From: Lachnoclostridium sp. UBA1175
Lineage (GTDB): Bacteria; Bacillota; Clostridia; Lachnospirales; Lachnospiraceae
DNA: 64,000 bases
Assembly: GCA_002311665.1 (NCBI GenBank)
Contig: DBYX01000002.1
Location: 48,782-112,781 of the forward strand
Reading direction: 5' to 3'
Shown: positions 40,787-49,113 of the stretch, one piece after another
How the letters are laid out: every line of letters starts with the position of its first letter
Position numbering within the stretch: the stretch's first letter is position 1
Made by a program: the position numbers and the translations under genes
The notes under the pieces: model-generated
Databases searched by the model: none
Seen by the model: the letters and a program-made list of their open reading frames with translations, nothing else
Told to the model about the DNA's origin: nothing

Positions 40787-43120
40787 TTATTTTTCTGTCC
40801 TGCGGTAGATACGCTGACGTCCGTAGATAGGAAGTGAAGCTCGTCCGTTGTCCGCTGCCTTGTCCCAACCATCAATCTTCTTCACGATAGCTGCGATGGC
40901 ATAGGAGTCGGCGGGTTTGATTGCCGATGCGTCCTTGCCGAAGCACTCGCACCAGATCTCGATGTTGCTGACAGTCTCACGCCTTACGGTGCCTTTGTGG
41001 GTATCACCGCCGAACTCCGAGCCGGTCAGGAAGTTCCTTCTTTCATAGAGGGACATGGAATCCCATTCTTCCGGAAGAAGCGTATCCAGGTAATTACGGA
41101 CGATGCCTTCACGGTCATCAGACTCCATAGCGGCAGCCTGTTCGGACGCAGCCTCCAATGCCTCGTCACCGCGAAGATATAAAATCTCACCTCTGCGATA
41201 GATGGTAAGAGCCTCCGCCCATATCTGCTTTACGGCTTCCTCGTCCAGTTCCCACGGCTTTTTTACAGCATCACCACCAATGCGGACGGGCCAGAAACGG
41301 CGGTTACCGGTGATGTCACGAAGGAACCCGCTCTCCGCATTTGTTGAGCCGACAATGATGCTCTGCCTGAGGTGGCTTTCCACATTGACGCCGTAGGATG
41401 CTCTGTACTTATCGTCCTGTCGGGTGATGAAGGACTTCACCGTTTCCACATCGGCTTTCTTCATGCCGTTGAGTTCGGAGAGTTCCAAAATCCAGTATCC
41501 CTGCAGTTTCTCCGCACCGGACTTATCCTTCATATCCGTTAAGGTGAGTGAGTCGGAGAACCAGTCACCGGCAAGCTTTGAGAAGAAGGTGCTTTTTCCC
41601 ACACCCTGGGGACCGTTCAGAATGAGAACACTGTCGAACTTCTTCCCGGGTTCGTAGATTCTTGCAACGGCGGCAGCAAGGGTCTTTCTCATGACCGCTC
41701 TTGTGTACTTGCTGTCGGCGGCACCGAAGTAGTCAATAAGAAGCGTATCGACTCTCTGCACACCGTCCCAATCGGGAAGTGCCTCCAGGTATTCCATGAT
41801 CGGATGGTAGGCTCTTTCCGCAGCAACTGAGACGGTTGCATCCTTTGTCTTTGCCGGGGAGTACAGACCGTACTTCTTTGAGAGGTATACCTTGAGAGAT
41901 GCGTTGTCGGAATCATTCCATCCCGGCTTCATCTGCTCCCACGGAAGACCGCCGTTTGCATCGATGCCGTCACGGTGCTTGTTGAAGGCAATGTTCTGAA
42001 GTTCTTCATCCATACGGAGGATGAGTACGATATTGTCGAGGGTGTCTTTTATCTTCCCGTTCTTATCAAGTTCCAGGAGAGTTTCCCAATCGGTCGTACC
42101 GAACTCACGCTCGGCGGCTTCTTTTCTTTCAAGGGCAAGCTGTTTTTTAACTTCATCATCCTGCACGGCAAACTCGCTCATGGCGGTAAAGGACTTCTTA
42201 TCGTCCAGATCGCCGAATTTGTGGATGCGGATGATGTCAAAGGCATTGAGAAGCATTCCACAGGCGGGGTCTGTCGCATGGTGACTGTAGGCGAACTTGT
42301 CATCGTAGAGCACAACACCTGCGGAAGAGTCTGCAGGTATGTAATCGTATCTGCCTTCCATAGCGGACGGAGCGTAGACATCCGGCAGGAACTTGTCGAT
42401 GGCATCCTGCACCGTATAGGCCCTGCAGAACACACCGACAATGCCGTCCTTTTCAAGAGGGTCTGCTTGCTTCTTTGTAGCAGAAGTTCTGACTTCGCTT
42501 TCACGGCTTGAGGTCGGAAGAAGACTGCAGTCCTTCCAGTTCGGATGAGCGGACAGATATTTATCCGGGTCAAGCCACTCGCCGTCAACTCTTTTGAAAA
42601 CATACTCGCCGTTTGCCGGAGTGGTAGGCCAGTACATAAGCTGCTGCGGACGATAGGAACATTCATCGAACTGGTCGATACCCCATTCCTCGGCAAAGTA
42701 TCTGCCGATGGCGGTGAACTCGTCCGGGGTCACATCCCTTGTGAAAGGAACGATGATACGCACTCTCGGATTCTCCGGTGTGTGACCGTGGGTGGTATAT
42801 AAAGCGGCGGCATACTTGCAGCCGGAGGTGAACTTCTCGATGAAGTCTTTATCCGCATGGTCCGCGTCATGGGTGAGCATGGAACGGCAGACCACGTTCT
42901 CACGCTTTCTGCGGTTATCTTTCAGCTGACCGCCGACAAAACCGCCGCGATCCTTTGCACGGTCACGGTCGGCTTTTGACAGCTTCGGATATTCCTCGAC
43001 CGTCTCGGTGGTATAGGTTGTATTTTTAAGCCTCTCGCACAGTTCATCGAAGGTAGTGGTCTTGTTCGGCCATTTCTTCGCATAGCAGCTGTTGCCGTAG
43101 GCTATCGGTAAATTACGCAT
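40787..43120 (-). CDS. VapE-like primase-helicase
   Basis: The 777-residue protein has an N-terminal primase-like region (residues about 50-180, THDADHADKDF, RPQQLMYWPTTPANGEYVFK). The C-terminal VirE/VapE ATPase has Walker A GPQGVGKSTFF near residue 507, followed by WILELSELNGMKKADVETVK and GSTNAESGFLRDITGNRRFWPV. It likely starts phage DNA replication. The ATG at 43120 lies eight bases before the upstream stop, behind GAGGAGG. Confidence 0.9.
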   Translation of the reverse strand: MRNLPIAYGNSCYAKKWPNKTTTFDELCERLKNTTYTTETVEEYPKLSKADRDRAKDRGGFVGGQLKDNRRKRENVVCRSMLTHDADHADKDFIEKFTSGCKYAAALYTTHGHTPENPRVRIIVPFTRDVTPDEFTAIGRYFAEEWGIDQFDECSYRPQQLMYWPTTPANGEYVFKRVDGEWLDPDKYLSAHPNWKDCSLLPTSSRESEVRTSATKKQADPLEKDGIVGVFCRAYTVQDAIDKFLPDVYAPSAMEGRYDYIPADSSAGVVLYDDKFAYSHHATDPACGMLLNAFDIIRIHKFGDLDDKKSFTAMSEFAVQDDEVKKQLALERKEAAEREFGTTDWETLLELDKNGKIKDTLDNIVLILRMDEELQNIAFNKHRDGIDANGGLPWEQMKPGWNDSDNASLKVYLSKKYGLYSPAKTKDATVSVAAERAYHPIMEYLEALPDWDGVQRVDTLLIDYFGAADSKYTRAVMRKTLAAAVARIYEPGKKFDSVLILNGPQGVGKSTFFSKLAGDWFSDSLTLTDMKDKSGAEKLQGYWILELSELNGMKKADVETVKSFITRQDDKYRASYGVNVESHLRQSIIVGSTNAESGFLRDITGNRRFWPVRIGGDAVKKPWELDEEAVKQIWAEALTIYRRGEILYLRGDEALEAASEQAAAMESDDREGIVRNYLDTLLPEEWDSMSLYERRNFLTGSEFGGDTHKGTVRRETVSNIEIWCECFGKDASAIKPADSYAIAAIVKKIDGWDKAADNGRASLPIYGRQRIYRRTEK

Positions 43121-43544
43121 GATCTGTGACCTCCTCGCAGTTTGAATCAAAATACCTTAAGCGGTAGTTCTTCCATTTGGCTCTCTTGATCTCGGAATCC
43201 ATACCGGAAGAAATGCGCTCTCCGAAAACCCACACCTCGCTGCATTTGCTCATGATGGCGTTACCGAAGAAAAGAGCGAGTTCCCGTTCCTCCGGGTCAC
43301 CATCATCCATGAACTGCGGAAAAAGCAGATGCACGGCGATGGGAATATATCCACTGTCAACAGCGAACCTGCAGTACCTCTTTGCGGCGGCAACATTACC
43401 TTCAATGTCACCCGCAAAGGGACTGCAAATATACACGATAGGTCTGAAAGCACGGAGAGCTTTCCTTTCTGTTTCTATATTGGTAAGAGCCTCGTATACC
43501 GTAGGGTCGGCATACTGCTCACTGTTTAAAAATGGAATATTCAT
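43113..43544 (-). CDS. DUF4406/deoxyribosyltransferase-like protein
   Basis: The 143-residue protein has a Rossmann-like start (VYICSPFAGDIEGNVAAAKR) and a late NAIMSKCSEVWVFGERISSGMDSEI. Both are typical of the DUF4406 relatives of nucleoside 2-deoxyribosyltransferases. The start at 43544 has AAAGGA upstream. It may act on nucleotides during phage replication. Confidence 0.75.
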   Translation of the reverse strand: MNIPFLNSEQYADPTVYEALTNIETERKALRAFRPIVYICSPFAGDIEGNVAAAKRYCRFAVDSGYIPIAVHLLFPQFMDDGDPEERELALFFGNAIMSKCSEVWVFGERISSGMDSEIKRAKWKNYRLRYFDSNCEEVTDHA

Positions 43545-43548
43545 TGGT

Positions 43549-45489
43549 TCAATCCTTTTTGTAAAATTCACACTCATACCCGTCGGCACGAAGAATCAGT
43601 CCAGGTGCCCAAGGCGGTGTCCTGCTCATTTGCTTGCAGACGGCATCAAAGGACATACCTTTATCCGCTTCGATGATCAGTTCATCGTGAACGTGGGCAA
43701 CGATACTGCAGCATCGAAGGGTGTTCATGGCATACATCAGAATGTCGCGGCTCGTTGCCTGGACAATGTTTTCCACGAACTTGGGGCCGTAGCTTTCGAT
43801 TCGCTCCCAGCGTTTTGTCATTCCGACACCTTCATAGGTCACGGATTCACCGCCGAAACGATTCTCTCCGATGCGAGGCTTTGCGTAAGCAAGACTTCTG
43901 CCGGAAGGAAGCGTAATGAAGAGCATCCCGCTTTTACAGGTGAAGGTGATGCCGTGGGTCTGCGTGACGGTCTTCTGCTTGATTGCTCTTTTAACCGCAG
44001 AATCCACATCCCACCAGAAACGCACGATGTTCGGATTAGAGTTTCTCCAGGCATTCACAAGCGGCTGAAGTTCCTCTTCGGAAAGACCCATCTCGATTGC
44101 ACCCATTGCTTTGAGCGCCCCGACAGATCCACCGTAGCCGAGAGCCAGTTCTGCGATTTTGCCTTTCTGACGAAGATGTCCGTTTTCGCCGTTCTTCACA
44201 ACGGGAACTTTGAACATCTGACTTGCGGATGCACAGTAGATGTCACCACCGTCCGCAAAGACTTTCTGCCGCCATTCCTCACCGGCAAACCAGGCAATGA
44301 CTCTCGCTTCGATAGCGGAGAAGTCGGCTACGATGAATTTCCTGCCGTCCTGCGGAACGAAGGCGGTACGCACAAGTTCCGAAAGCACATCCGGCACGGA
44401 GTCGTACTTTTTGCTGATTGCTTTATAACTCAGACTGCACACCATATCTCTGGCATCGGCGAGGTCTTCCATGTGGTTCTGCGGAAGGTTTTGAAGTTGG
44501 ACGAGCCTTCCCGCAAATCGTCCTGTGCGGTTTGCTCCGTAGAACTGGAACATCCCACGGACTCTGCTGTCGGCACAGACCGCGTTCTCCATAGCGGTGT
44601 ATTTCCTAACCGATGACTTGGCAAGCTGCTGACGGATGGTCAGCACTTCACGCAGGTCTTCCGGGCAGTCTTTCAGAAGTTCGATAACGGCTTTCTTATC
44701 CAGACTTTCGGTTTCAAGACCGTGTCCGGAGAGCCATTCCTTCATCTGTACCACGGAGTTCGGGTTCGTAAGAGCGGTAAGCTGCTGAAGACGGTGCCTA
44801 AGGTCATTGGAACTGTCACGGTCGCGGGCAATGGCATGGCTTACGAAGTTTGTATCCACACCGATTCCTCTGTCATTGATTTCTTCGGACAGGTGATATT
44901 CATCCCATACTTCATCCGGCACGGGGAATTTGCCGAGTCTTTTCTGTATGCCCATTTCAGTTTCCACGTCACGCTTGTTGTAGGCTTTGAAGGTTTCCCA
45001 CTTCTCTTCATCGTGGTAATAGAGGTTGCGAGTTCTGCCGCCGTTCTTGATAGTCGGTCTGCACGGCTTACTGAAAAAACGGATCAGGTCTTTGCCTTCA
45101 CGCATTTTCTGCTGTTCAAGGCCAAGAATCGCACCGACACTTTCAAGGGAAAGCGGAAGTCCCATATATGCCGACCACACCATCGAGCATCTCCATGAGG
45201 ATGGGTCAAGGTATTCTCCGGTTTCGTATCCGAGCCACCTTGACAGGCAGACACGCTCAAAGGAGGCGTTGAATGCCCACTTTAAGATGCTGTCATCCGT
45301 GAGAGCGGACACGATTTCCTCCGGTATCTTTTCACCGACCGCAAGGTCGATCACCTCGACTTCACCGCCGTCAACGGAGTAGCCGAACAGGAGTATTTCA
45401 AAATCCGGGGATTCCACATAACGGTAGACCCCGGTCTTCGTCAGGTCGGCTGACGAGTATGTTTCAATGTCAATACTGATATTTTTCAT
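43549..45489 (-). CDS. Phage DNA polymerase (family A)
   Basis: The 646-residue enzyme has an N-terminal 3'-5' exonuclease (SIDIETYSS as Exo I, a later DVETEMGIQ region). The polymerase A palm follows with motif A KFIVADFSAIEARVIAWFAG (near 390), motif B around EGLALGYGGSVGALK-like residues (ALGYGGSVGALKAMG), and motif C VAHVHDELIIE (near 600). AAAGGTG precedes the ATG at 45489; an in-frame GTG three codons earlier is too close. It replicates phage DNA. Confidence 0.93.
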   Translation of the reverse strand: MKNISIDIETYSSADLTKTGVYRYVESPDFEILLFGYSVDGGEVEVIDLAVGEKIPEEIVSALTDDSILKWAFNASFERVCLSRWLGYETGEYLDPSSWRCSMVWSAYMGLPLSLESVGAILGLEQQKMREGKDLIRFFSKPCRPTIKNGGRTRNLYYHDEEKWETFKAYNKRDVETEMGIQKRLGKFPVPDEVWDEYHLSEEINDRGIGVDTNFVSHAIARDRDSSNDLRHRLQQLTALTNPNSVVQMKEWLSGHGLETESLDKKAVIELLKDCPEDLREVLTIRQQLAKSSVRKYTAMENAVCADSRVRGMFQFYGANRTGRFAGRLVQLQNLPQNHMEDLADARDMVCSLSYKAISKKYDSVPDVLSELVRTAFVPQDGRKFIVADFSAIEARVIAWFAGEEWRQKVFADGGDIYCASASQMFKVPVVKNGENGHLRQKGKIAELALGYGGSVGALKAMGAIEMGLSEEELQPLVNAWRNSNPNIVRFWWDVDSAVKRAIKQKTVTQTHGITFTCKSGMLFITLPSGRSLAYAKPRIGENRFGGESVTYEGVGMTKRWERIESYGPKFVENIVQATSRDILMYAMNTLRCCSIVAHVHDELIIEADKGMSFDAVCKQMSRTPPWAPGLILRADGYECEFYKKD

Positions 45490-45558
45490 TTGGGTCACAC
45501 CTTTCGCATAGTCCTCAAGGGCAGCGGGACAATGCCCGCCACCCGATAGGAGTGATAA

Positions 45559-45759
45559 TTACTTCTTGAATTCCTTCATACGCTCAAGGTGATACTCGCT
45601 GTCGCGCTTTTCACGCTCCTGCTCACGCTTTTCATGCCTGCGGTCGTTGATGAAGGTCTGAATGCCCACGGCAACCCAGGAGAGCGTTGCAAGGGAGAAA
45701 GAGCCGATAAGGATGTTCACAAGAAACTCGGTTACAGCACTTACAGTTGTTCCGTCCAT
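45559..45759 (-). CDS. Small single-pass membrane protein
   Basis: The 66-residue product has a hydrophobic segment (residues about 9-32, VTEFLVNILIGSFSLATLSW) followed by a very charged helix (NDRRHEKREQEREKRDSEYH). AGGAGG precedes the ATG. It sits between the DUF2815 and polymerase genes. Function unknown; the layout resembles small phage membrane anchors. Confidence 0.7.
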   Translation of the reverse strand: MDGTTVSAVTEFLVNILIGSFSLATLSWVAVGIQTFINDRRHEKREQEREKRDSEYHLERMKEFKK

Positions 45760-45771
45760 GTCCGCACCTCC

Positions 45772-46314
45772 TTATGCCAGGAACTCATCGTCATCGATGG
45801 CTCCGAAGTCTTCGCTTGCGTTACGCTTGCCGCCAAGGGGTTCGCCGTCCCTGACTTTCTGGATGTTGCCGAGACCGCAGGCAATACCCTTATTGCCATT
45901 GGAGTTGAAGGCATAGAAGTTGATGGACACACGGGCATAGCAGCCGGAGTAAACCTCGCCGCAGTCGAGAATAGGCTGAACCTTCTGATCCACGATCTGG
46001 GGAGCGGTAGTGCTGTTGGCGTTGACGAAGTAGCTTCCTGCGTAAGCCTCATCGTCACGCTCGATATCTCCGTCACGGAGAGGAAGCTTGATGGCAGCCT
46101 TGTTAGGCTTCTTGCCGCCGAACTTGCCGATGCCTTCTTCGATTGCGGCATCGATGGCAGCGTTGATAGCTGCTACGGTCTTCTTGTCATCCTTGGGGAT
46201 GATGAGAGAAACGGAATACTTCTCGGCTCCGCCGTTAATGCTCTTAGGCTCCCACACATTTGCGTAAGAAAGACGAACGGTACCGGTAATAACTTTTGTT
46301 TTGGAATTAGCCAT
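45772..46314 (-). CDS. DUF2815 (phage ssDNA-binding-like) protein
   Basis: The 180-residue protein (MANSKTKVITGTVRLSYANV...) matches DUF2815: LSYANVWEP, YSVSLIIPKDDKKTV, and an acidic tail (DFGAIDDDEFLA). An OB-like beta core with an acidic end is what ssDNA-binding proteins show. It sits in the replication module between DUF2800 and the polymerase. Confidence 0.85.
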   Translation of the reverse strand: MANSKTKVITGTVRLSYANVWEPKSINGGAEKYSVSLIIPKDDKKTVAAINAAIDAAIEEGIGKFGGKKPNKAAIKLPLRDGDIERDDEAYAGSYFVNANSTTAPQIVDQKVQPILDCGEVYSGCYARVSINFYAFNSNGNKGIACGLGNIQKVRDGEPLGGKRNASEDFGAIDDDEFLA

Positions 46315-46318
46315 GATA

Positions 46319-47464
46319 TTAATCCTCCATAAATTCATTAAAGTCAGTTGTTGCGTTTGATGTATTGATTGCAGGACGCTTGTCGCTGCTCGGAACGAGA
46401 GTCGGCTTTCCGGGCGGCTTGATGAGAAGAGGTACGATGATCTTTTCAAATTCAGCTTTGCCCATGAGCTTCTGCATCTCGGTAATGCCGATGAGTTTCT
46501 TCGTGTAGATATCTCTGTAGCCGGCTTTGTTTGCGGCTTCAGCCACGGCATCCTCATCGGAGTACTTCCTGACGGATCTTCCTTCGACCACCTTGAAACC
46601 TTTCCACTCTTTGCCGTGGAACAGGGCTGCGTCCGTGGCATATGCCATCAGTTCATTTGCCCACTTGGTGATGTCCGGGAGTTTGACCAGGATTTCTTCG
46701 ATCTCCTCATCGGTGAGGAGGGGTGGGAGCGAAAACTCCCTCTGTGCAAGCTTCAGCTTTTCTTCGGCTCTGGCTCTGCACCTCGCAGCCGCCTTACAGA
46801 ACTGGCAATGATCTCCGGGGAGATATTCGCCGTCACCGTTGTAGGCGGCTCTTGCTTTCGGTTTCAGTACCGTCTTTGCCCACTTGCGGAGTTCCGTTGC
46901 CGTTATAGTCCAGGTGGACACATTTTCACGGCGGGGTTGGAAGATGGACATTGATACCCGTTTGACTTTGTACTTACGGCTGTATTTCTTGAGAGCCGCA
47001 AGTGCGTACAGCATCATCTGGCTGTTATGCTCCGCCTCAACGAGAACGCCCTGTCCGTACTTGAAGTCGATGACGTGGAGTTTGCCGGGTGCAAGAAGCA
47101 CCGCATCTCCCGTACCGAATCCGTCCGGCACATAACTTGAGAAGTCGAGCCTTTGCTCAATCAAGACCAGAGGGTCTTCTTCGGCACCGTCCTTCATCTC
47201 ATAGAACTGCTCCATGACGAAACTCACATAGTCCGTGGTGTATTCGTCCATAGCATCGTCTTCATAAGGTGAGGTCGGTCTTTGGCTTCTCAGCTTGAGC
47301 GCCCGTTTCAGCTTGTGTTCCGCAAGAGCATGGGCCGCCGAGCCTTCCGCTGCCGCCTGGGATGTGCTGCCTTCAAATTCCAGTTCGAGTCTCGCAGACG
47401 GTGTGCATTGCATCCATCTGTGAGAGGAAGATGCTGAAAGCACTGCGTGGTTGTTAGGTGGCAT
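46319..47464 (-). CDS. DUF2800 (Cas4/RecB-like nuclease) protein
   Basis: The 381-residue protein (start MPPNNHAVLSASSSHRWMQC) has the DUF2800 pattern: GSAAHALAEHKL, GTGDAVLL, and the PD-(D/E)XK site HVIDFKYGQG. It also has four Cys positions (one near the start, CQFCKAAARC late) that could hold an iron-sulfur cluster as in Cas4/AddB-type nucleases. It acts in phage recombination or replication. The ATG at 47464 overlaps the upstream gene by 11 bases. Confidence 0.85.
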   Translation of the reverse strand: MPPNNHAVLSASSSHRWMQCTPSARLELEFEGSTSQAAAEGSAAHALAEHKLKRALKLRSQRPTSPYEDDAMDEYTTDYVSFVMEQFYEMKDGAEEDPLVLIEQRLDFSSYVPDGFGTGDAVLLAPGKLHVIDFKYGQGVLVEAEHNSQMMLYALAALKKYSRKYKVKRVSMSIFQPRRENVSTWTITATELRKWAKTVLKPKARAAYNGDGEYLPGDHCQFCKAAARCRARAEEKLKLAQREFSLPPLLTDEEIEEILVKLPDITKWANELMAYATDAALFHGKEWKGFKVVEGRSVRKYSDEDAVAEAANKAGYRDIYTKKLIGITEMQKLMGKAEFEKIIVPLLIKPPGKPTLVPSSDKRPAINTSNATTDFNEFMED

Positions 47465-47657
47465 GGGATTCACCGCCTTTGGAAACCTCGCTGATTGCGA
47501 TCTCGTCCACGGCATCACCGGGAACAATAACGGTCAGCTTCTGCGGAGTTCCGAGGAGAAAACGGAGAATCCGCTCCCTCACGGTTATGCGTCTGTAAGT
47601 GACTGCGCCGCCGTTTGCATGGTCTTTCACCACGCTGATTTTCAGATTCTGTCGCAT
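47454..47657 (-). CDS. Small early phage protein
   Basis: The 67-residue protein (MRQNLKISVVKDHANGGAVTYRR...) has AAAGG before its ATG and overlaps DUF2800. It is a common companion of DUF2800 genes but has no assigned function. Confidence 0.7.
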   Translation of the reverse strand: MRQNLKISVVKDHANGGAVTYRRITVRERILRFLLGTPQKLTVIVPGDAVDEIAISEVSKGGESHAT

Positions 47658-47703
47658 AGCGTTTACCTTTCCGAGGGGTTGGTATTGTTTTGTCCCTCTC
47701 GCT

Positions 47704-47735
47704 GTACGCAGAAAAACGGGGCGTTTGTCAGGGTA
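47704..47735 (-). promoter_or_regulatory. Shared intergenic motif (copy 2)
   Basis: TACCCTGACAAACGCC and TTTTTCTGCGTAC on the minus strand match 26 of 32 positions of 14646-14677. It lies 50-80 bases before the 67-residue protein gene. Confidence 0.45.
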
Positions 47736-47740
47736 GTTAT

Positions 47741-48130
47741 TTAAAATTTCTTCGGGAATTTTTTCTGGGCGGCCTTTATGGACTCGTCCACGGACTGGAA
47801 AGACGCTCCTTCCAGTTCCGCAATTTCGCGCAGAGTCTTACCTTTTATATAGAGGATCAGCCTGCGTTTCTGTGTTTCCGTCAGCTTCGAGAAGCAGGAG
47901 TTCAGTATCTGTCTGCGCCTTTCAGCTTCAGCATCACTTTCGCCGTAATCCTCACAGCGTCCGTATTCATCTCCTTCATAGTCGATAGCATTCAGGGAAT
48001 AGCAGTGATAGCGTTCTTTCTCCTGCTGTGCGTGTTCAGCCTTGCGGCTGTCGATGACGATGGCACCGATTTCCTCCGAAACCTCGACTTCCGATACATC
48101 ACCGTTTGCAAATACATACTTAATCTTCAT
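47741..48130 (-). CDS. Sigma-70 region 4-like phage regulator
   Basis: The 129-residue protein has a variable acidic N-terminal half and a C-terminal region 4-like HTH (LTETQKRRLILYIKGKTLRE, then IAELEGASFQSVDESIKAAQ). Such proteins serve as early regulators in clostridial phages and conjugative elements. AAGGAG precedes the ATG. Confidence 0.8.
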   Translation of the reverse strand: MKIKYVFANGDVSEVEVSEEIGAIVIDSRKAEHAQQEKERYHCYSLNAIDYEGDEYGRCEDYGESDAEAERRRQILNSCFSKLTETQKRRLILYIKGKTLREIAELEGASFQSVDESIKAAQKKFPKKF

Positions 48131-48160
48131 TTGTATAGCTCCTTAAAATTTCAATTTTTG

Positions 48161-48275
48161 AAATCCGCCAGAGCCGCGAAATCCGTCAAAAACAGAAAAA
48201 GACGGCGGTGAGAATCCACTTCGCCCGTAAGGGTTTGATGGATTCCGCACTGCCGTCTTGCGTTCTGGCGGATTT
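48161..48275. repeat. Nested inverted repeat
   Basis: Three nested perfect stems lie in one 115-base unit: 48161-48171 with 48265-48275 (11 bp), 48200-48206 with 48252-48258 (7 bp), and 48212-48218 with 48239-48245 (7 bp). In the early transcript this would form a long hairpin between the 51-residue gene and the sigma-like gene. Confidence 0.6.
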
Positions 48276-48285
48276 GATTTAGTTG

Positions 48286-48441
48286 TTATGCTGCCGGGAG
48301 GTTCTCAATCTTTAGAGTCCCATCCGGATTTGCTGTAATCCGTGTAATACAGCCTTTGATTTCAATCTCGATAACCTTGTGGTCTGCCGAAATATCGCAG
48401 ACTCTCTTGCCGTTATTGTTTCGGACTGGTTCGATAGCCAT
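48286..48441 (-). CDS. Small early phage protein (51 residues)
   Basis: A minus-strand frame from ATG 48441 (behind AGGAGGTG) to TAA 48286 encodes MAIEPVRNNNGKRVCDISAD followed by HKVIEIEIKGCITRITANPD and a short end. Its beta-rich pattern and excellent ribosome site suggest a real product. It is the first gene after the leftward early promoter. Confidence 0.7.
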   Translation of the reverse strand: MAIEPVRNNNGKRVCDISADHKVIEIEIKGCITRITANPDGTLKIENLPAA

Positions 48442-48497
48442 CACCTCCTGTTCTCTTTAGAACTCATAAGTACCACTTCCTTTGATTAACTATTACC

Positions 48498-48684
48498 AAT
48501 AGGTTCAACTGATAGAGAAAAAAATACACCGTAATCTACTGTGGGTCTTGATTACGATGCACAGTTGAACCGATAGGTTCAATAATATTATAGTCACACG
48601 CTCATACGGTGTCAATAGGTTTTTGAACTCATAGGTAAAAATTTTTACATTTTCTATTGCTTTTAGGTTCAATGTGTGATACAA
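48498..48684. promoter_or_regulatory. Divergent promoters and operators of the lysogeny switch
   Basis: The leftward promoter is consensus: TTGACA (48615-48610) and TATAAT (48592-48587) with 17 bases between. The rightward promoter is TTGCTT (48657-48662), 17 bases, TACAAT. GGTTCAA-type half-sites lie at about 48500-48508, 48565-48582 (a palindrome TTGAACC-GATA-GGTTCAA), 48614-48629 and 48665-48671. These overlap both promoters, so the repressor at 48715 probably shuts off the early genes and controls itself. Confidence 0.8.
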
Positions 48685-48714
48685 TACAGTTACAGCCGAG
48701 AAAGAGGTGTGAAA

Positions 48715-49113
48715 ATGACATTAGGAGATTTTATTAAAACAAAAAGAACTGAACTGAATATGAGCCGTAATGCACTCGGTGTCAAAGCAGGTATTAGCCA
48801 CACTGAGGTATACAGAATTGAAACCGGAGCAAGGCAGCAGCCTTCGCTTAAGGTTCTCTGTGCAATTGCTGACGCCTTATCCGTTCCCCAGGAGGAATTG
48901 ATGAAAGTAGCAGGATATGCACCTTCTGACGATACTTCCGCAGTAGAAAGAGCTTTTCCCGGTCTTCGTACAGAAAAACAGAGAGAAACTGTTGAACGTA
49001 TTGCCGATGGTCTCTCCCGTAATGCTGACTTAAAAGATGAGGATCTGGATGATCTCTATCGTCAAGTTGAGGTGTTTATTGAAATTGCAAAGAGAAAACA
49101 AAATTCCAACTAA
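48715..49113 (+). CDS. Phage repressor (XRE/C1-type)
   Basis: The 132-residue protein has an N-terminal HTH (MSRNALGVKAGISHTEVYRI, ETGARQQPSLKVL) and a helical C-terminus that may dimerise. GAAAGAGGTG precedes the ATG at 48715. It lies next to the ImmA-like gene, the usual partner that removes such repressors. It is the likely keeper of lysogeny. Confidence 0.9.
   Translation: MTLGDFIKTKRTELNMSRNALGVKAGISHTEVYRIETGARQQPSLKVLCAIADALSVPQEELMKVAGYAPSDDTSAVERAFPGLRTEKQRETVERIADGLSRNADLKDEDLDDLYRQVEVFIEIAKRKQNSN

Noticed and set aside
43177..44616. 479-codon plus frame opposite the DNA polymerase
   Set aside because: The minus strand encodes all family A polymerase motifs here; the plus frame has no recognisable domain and is due to codon bias.
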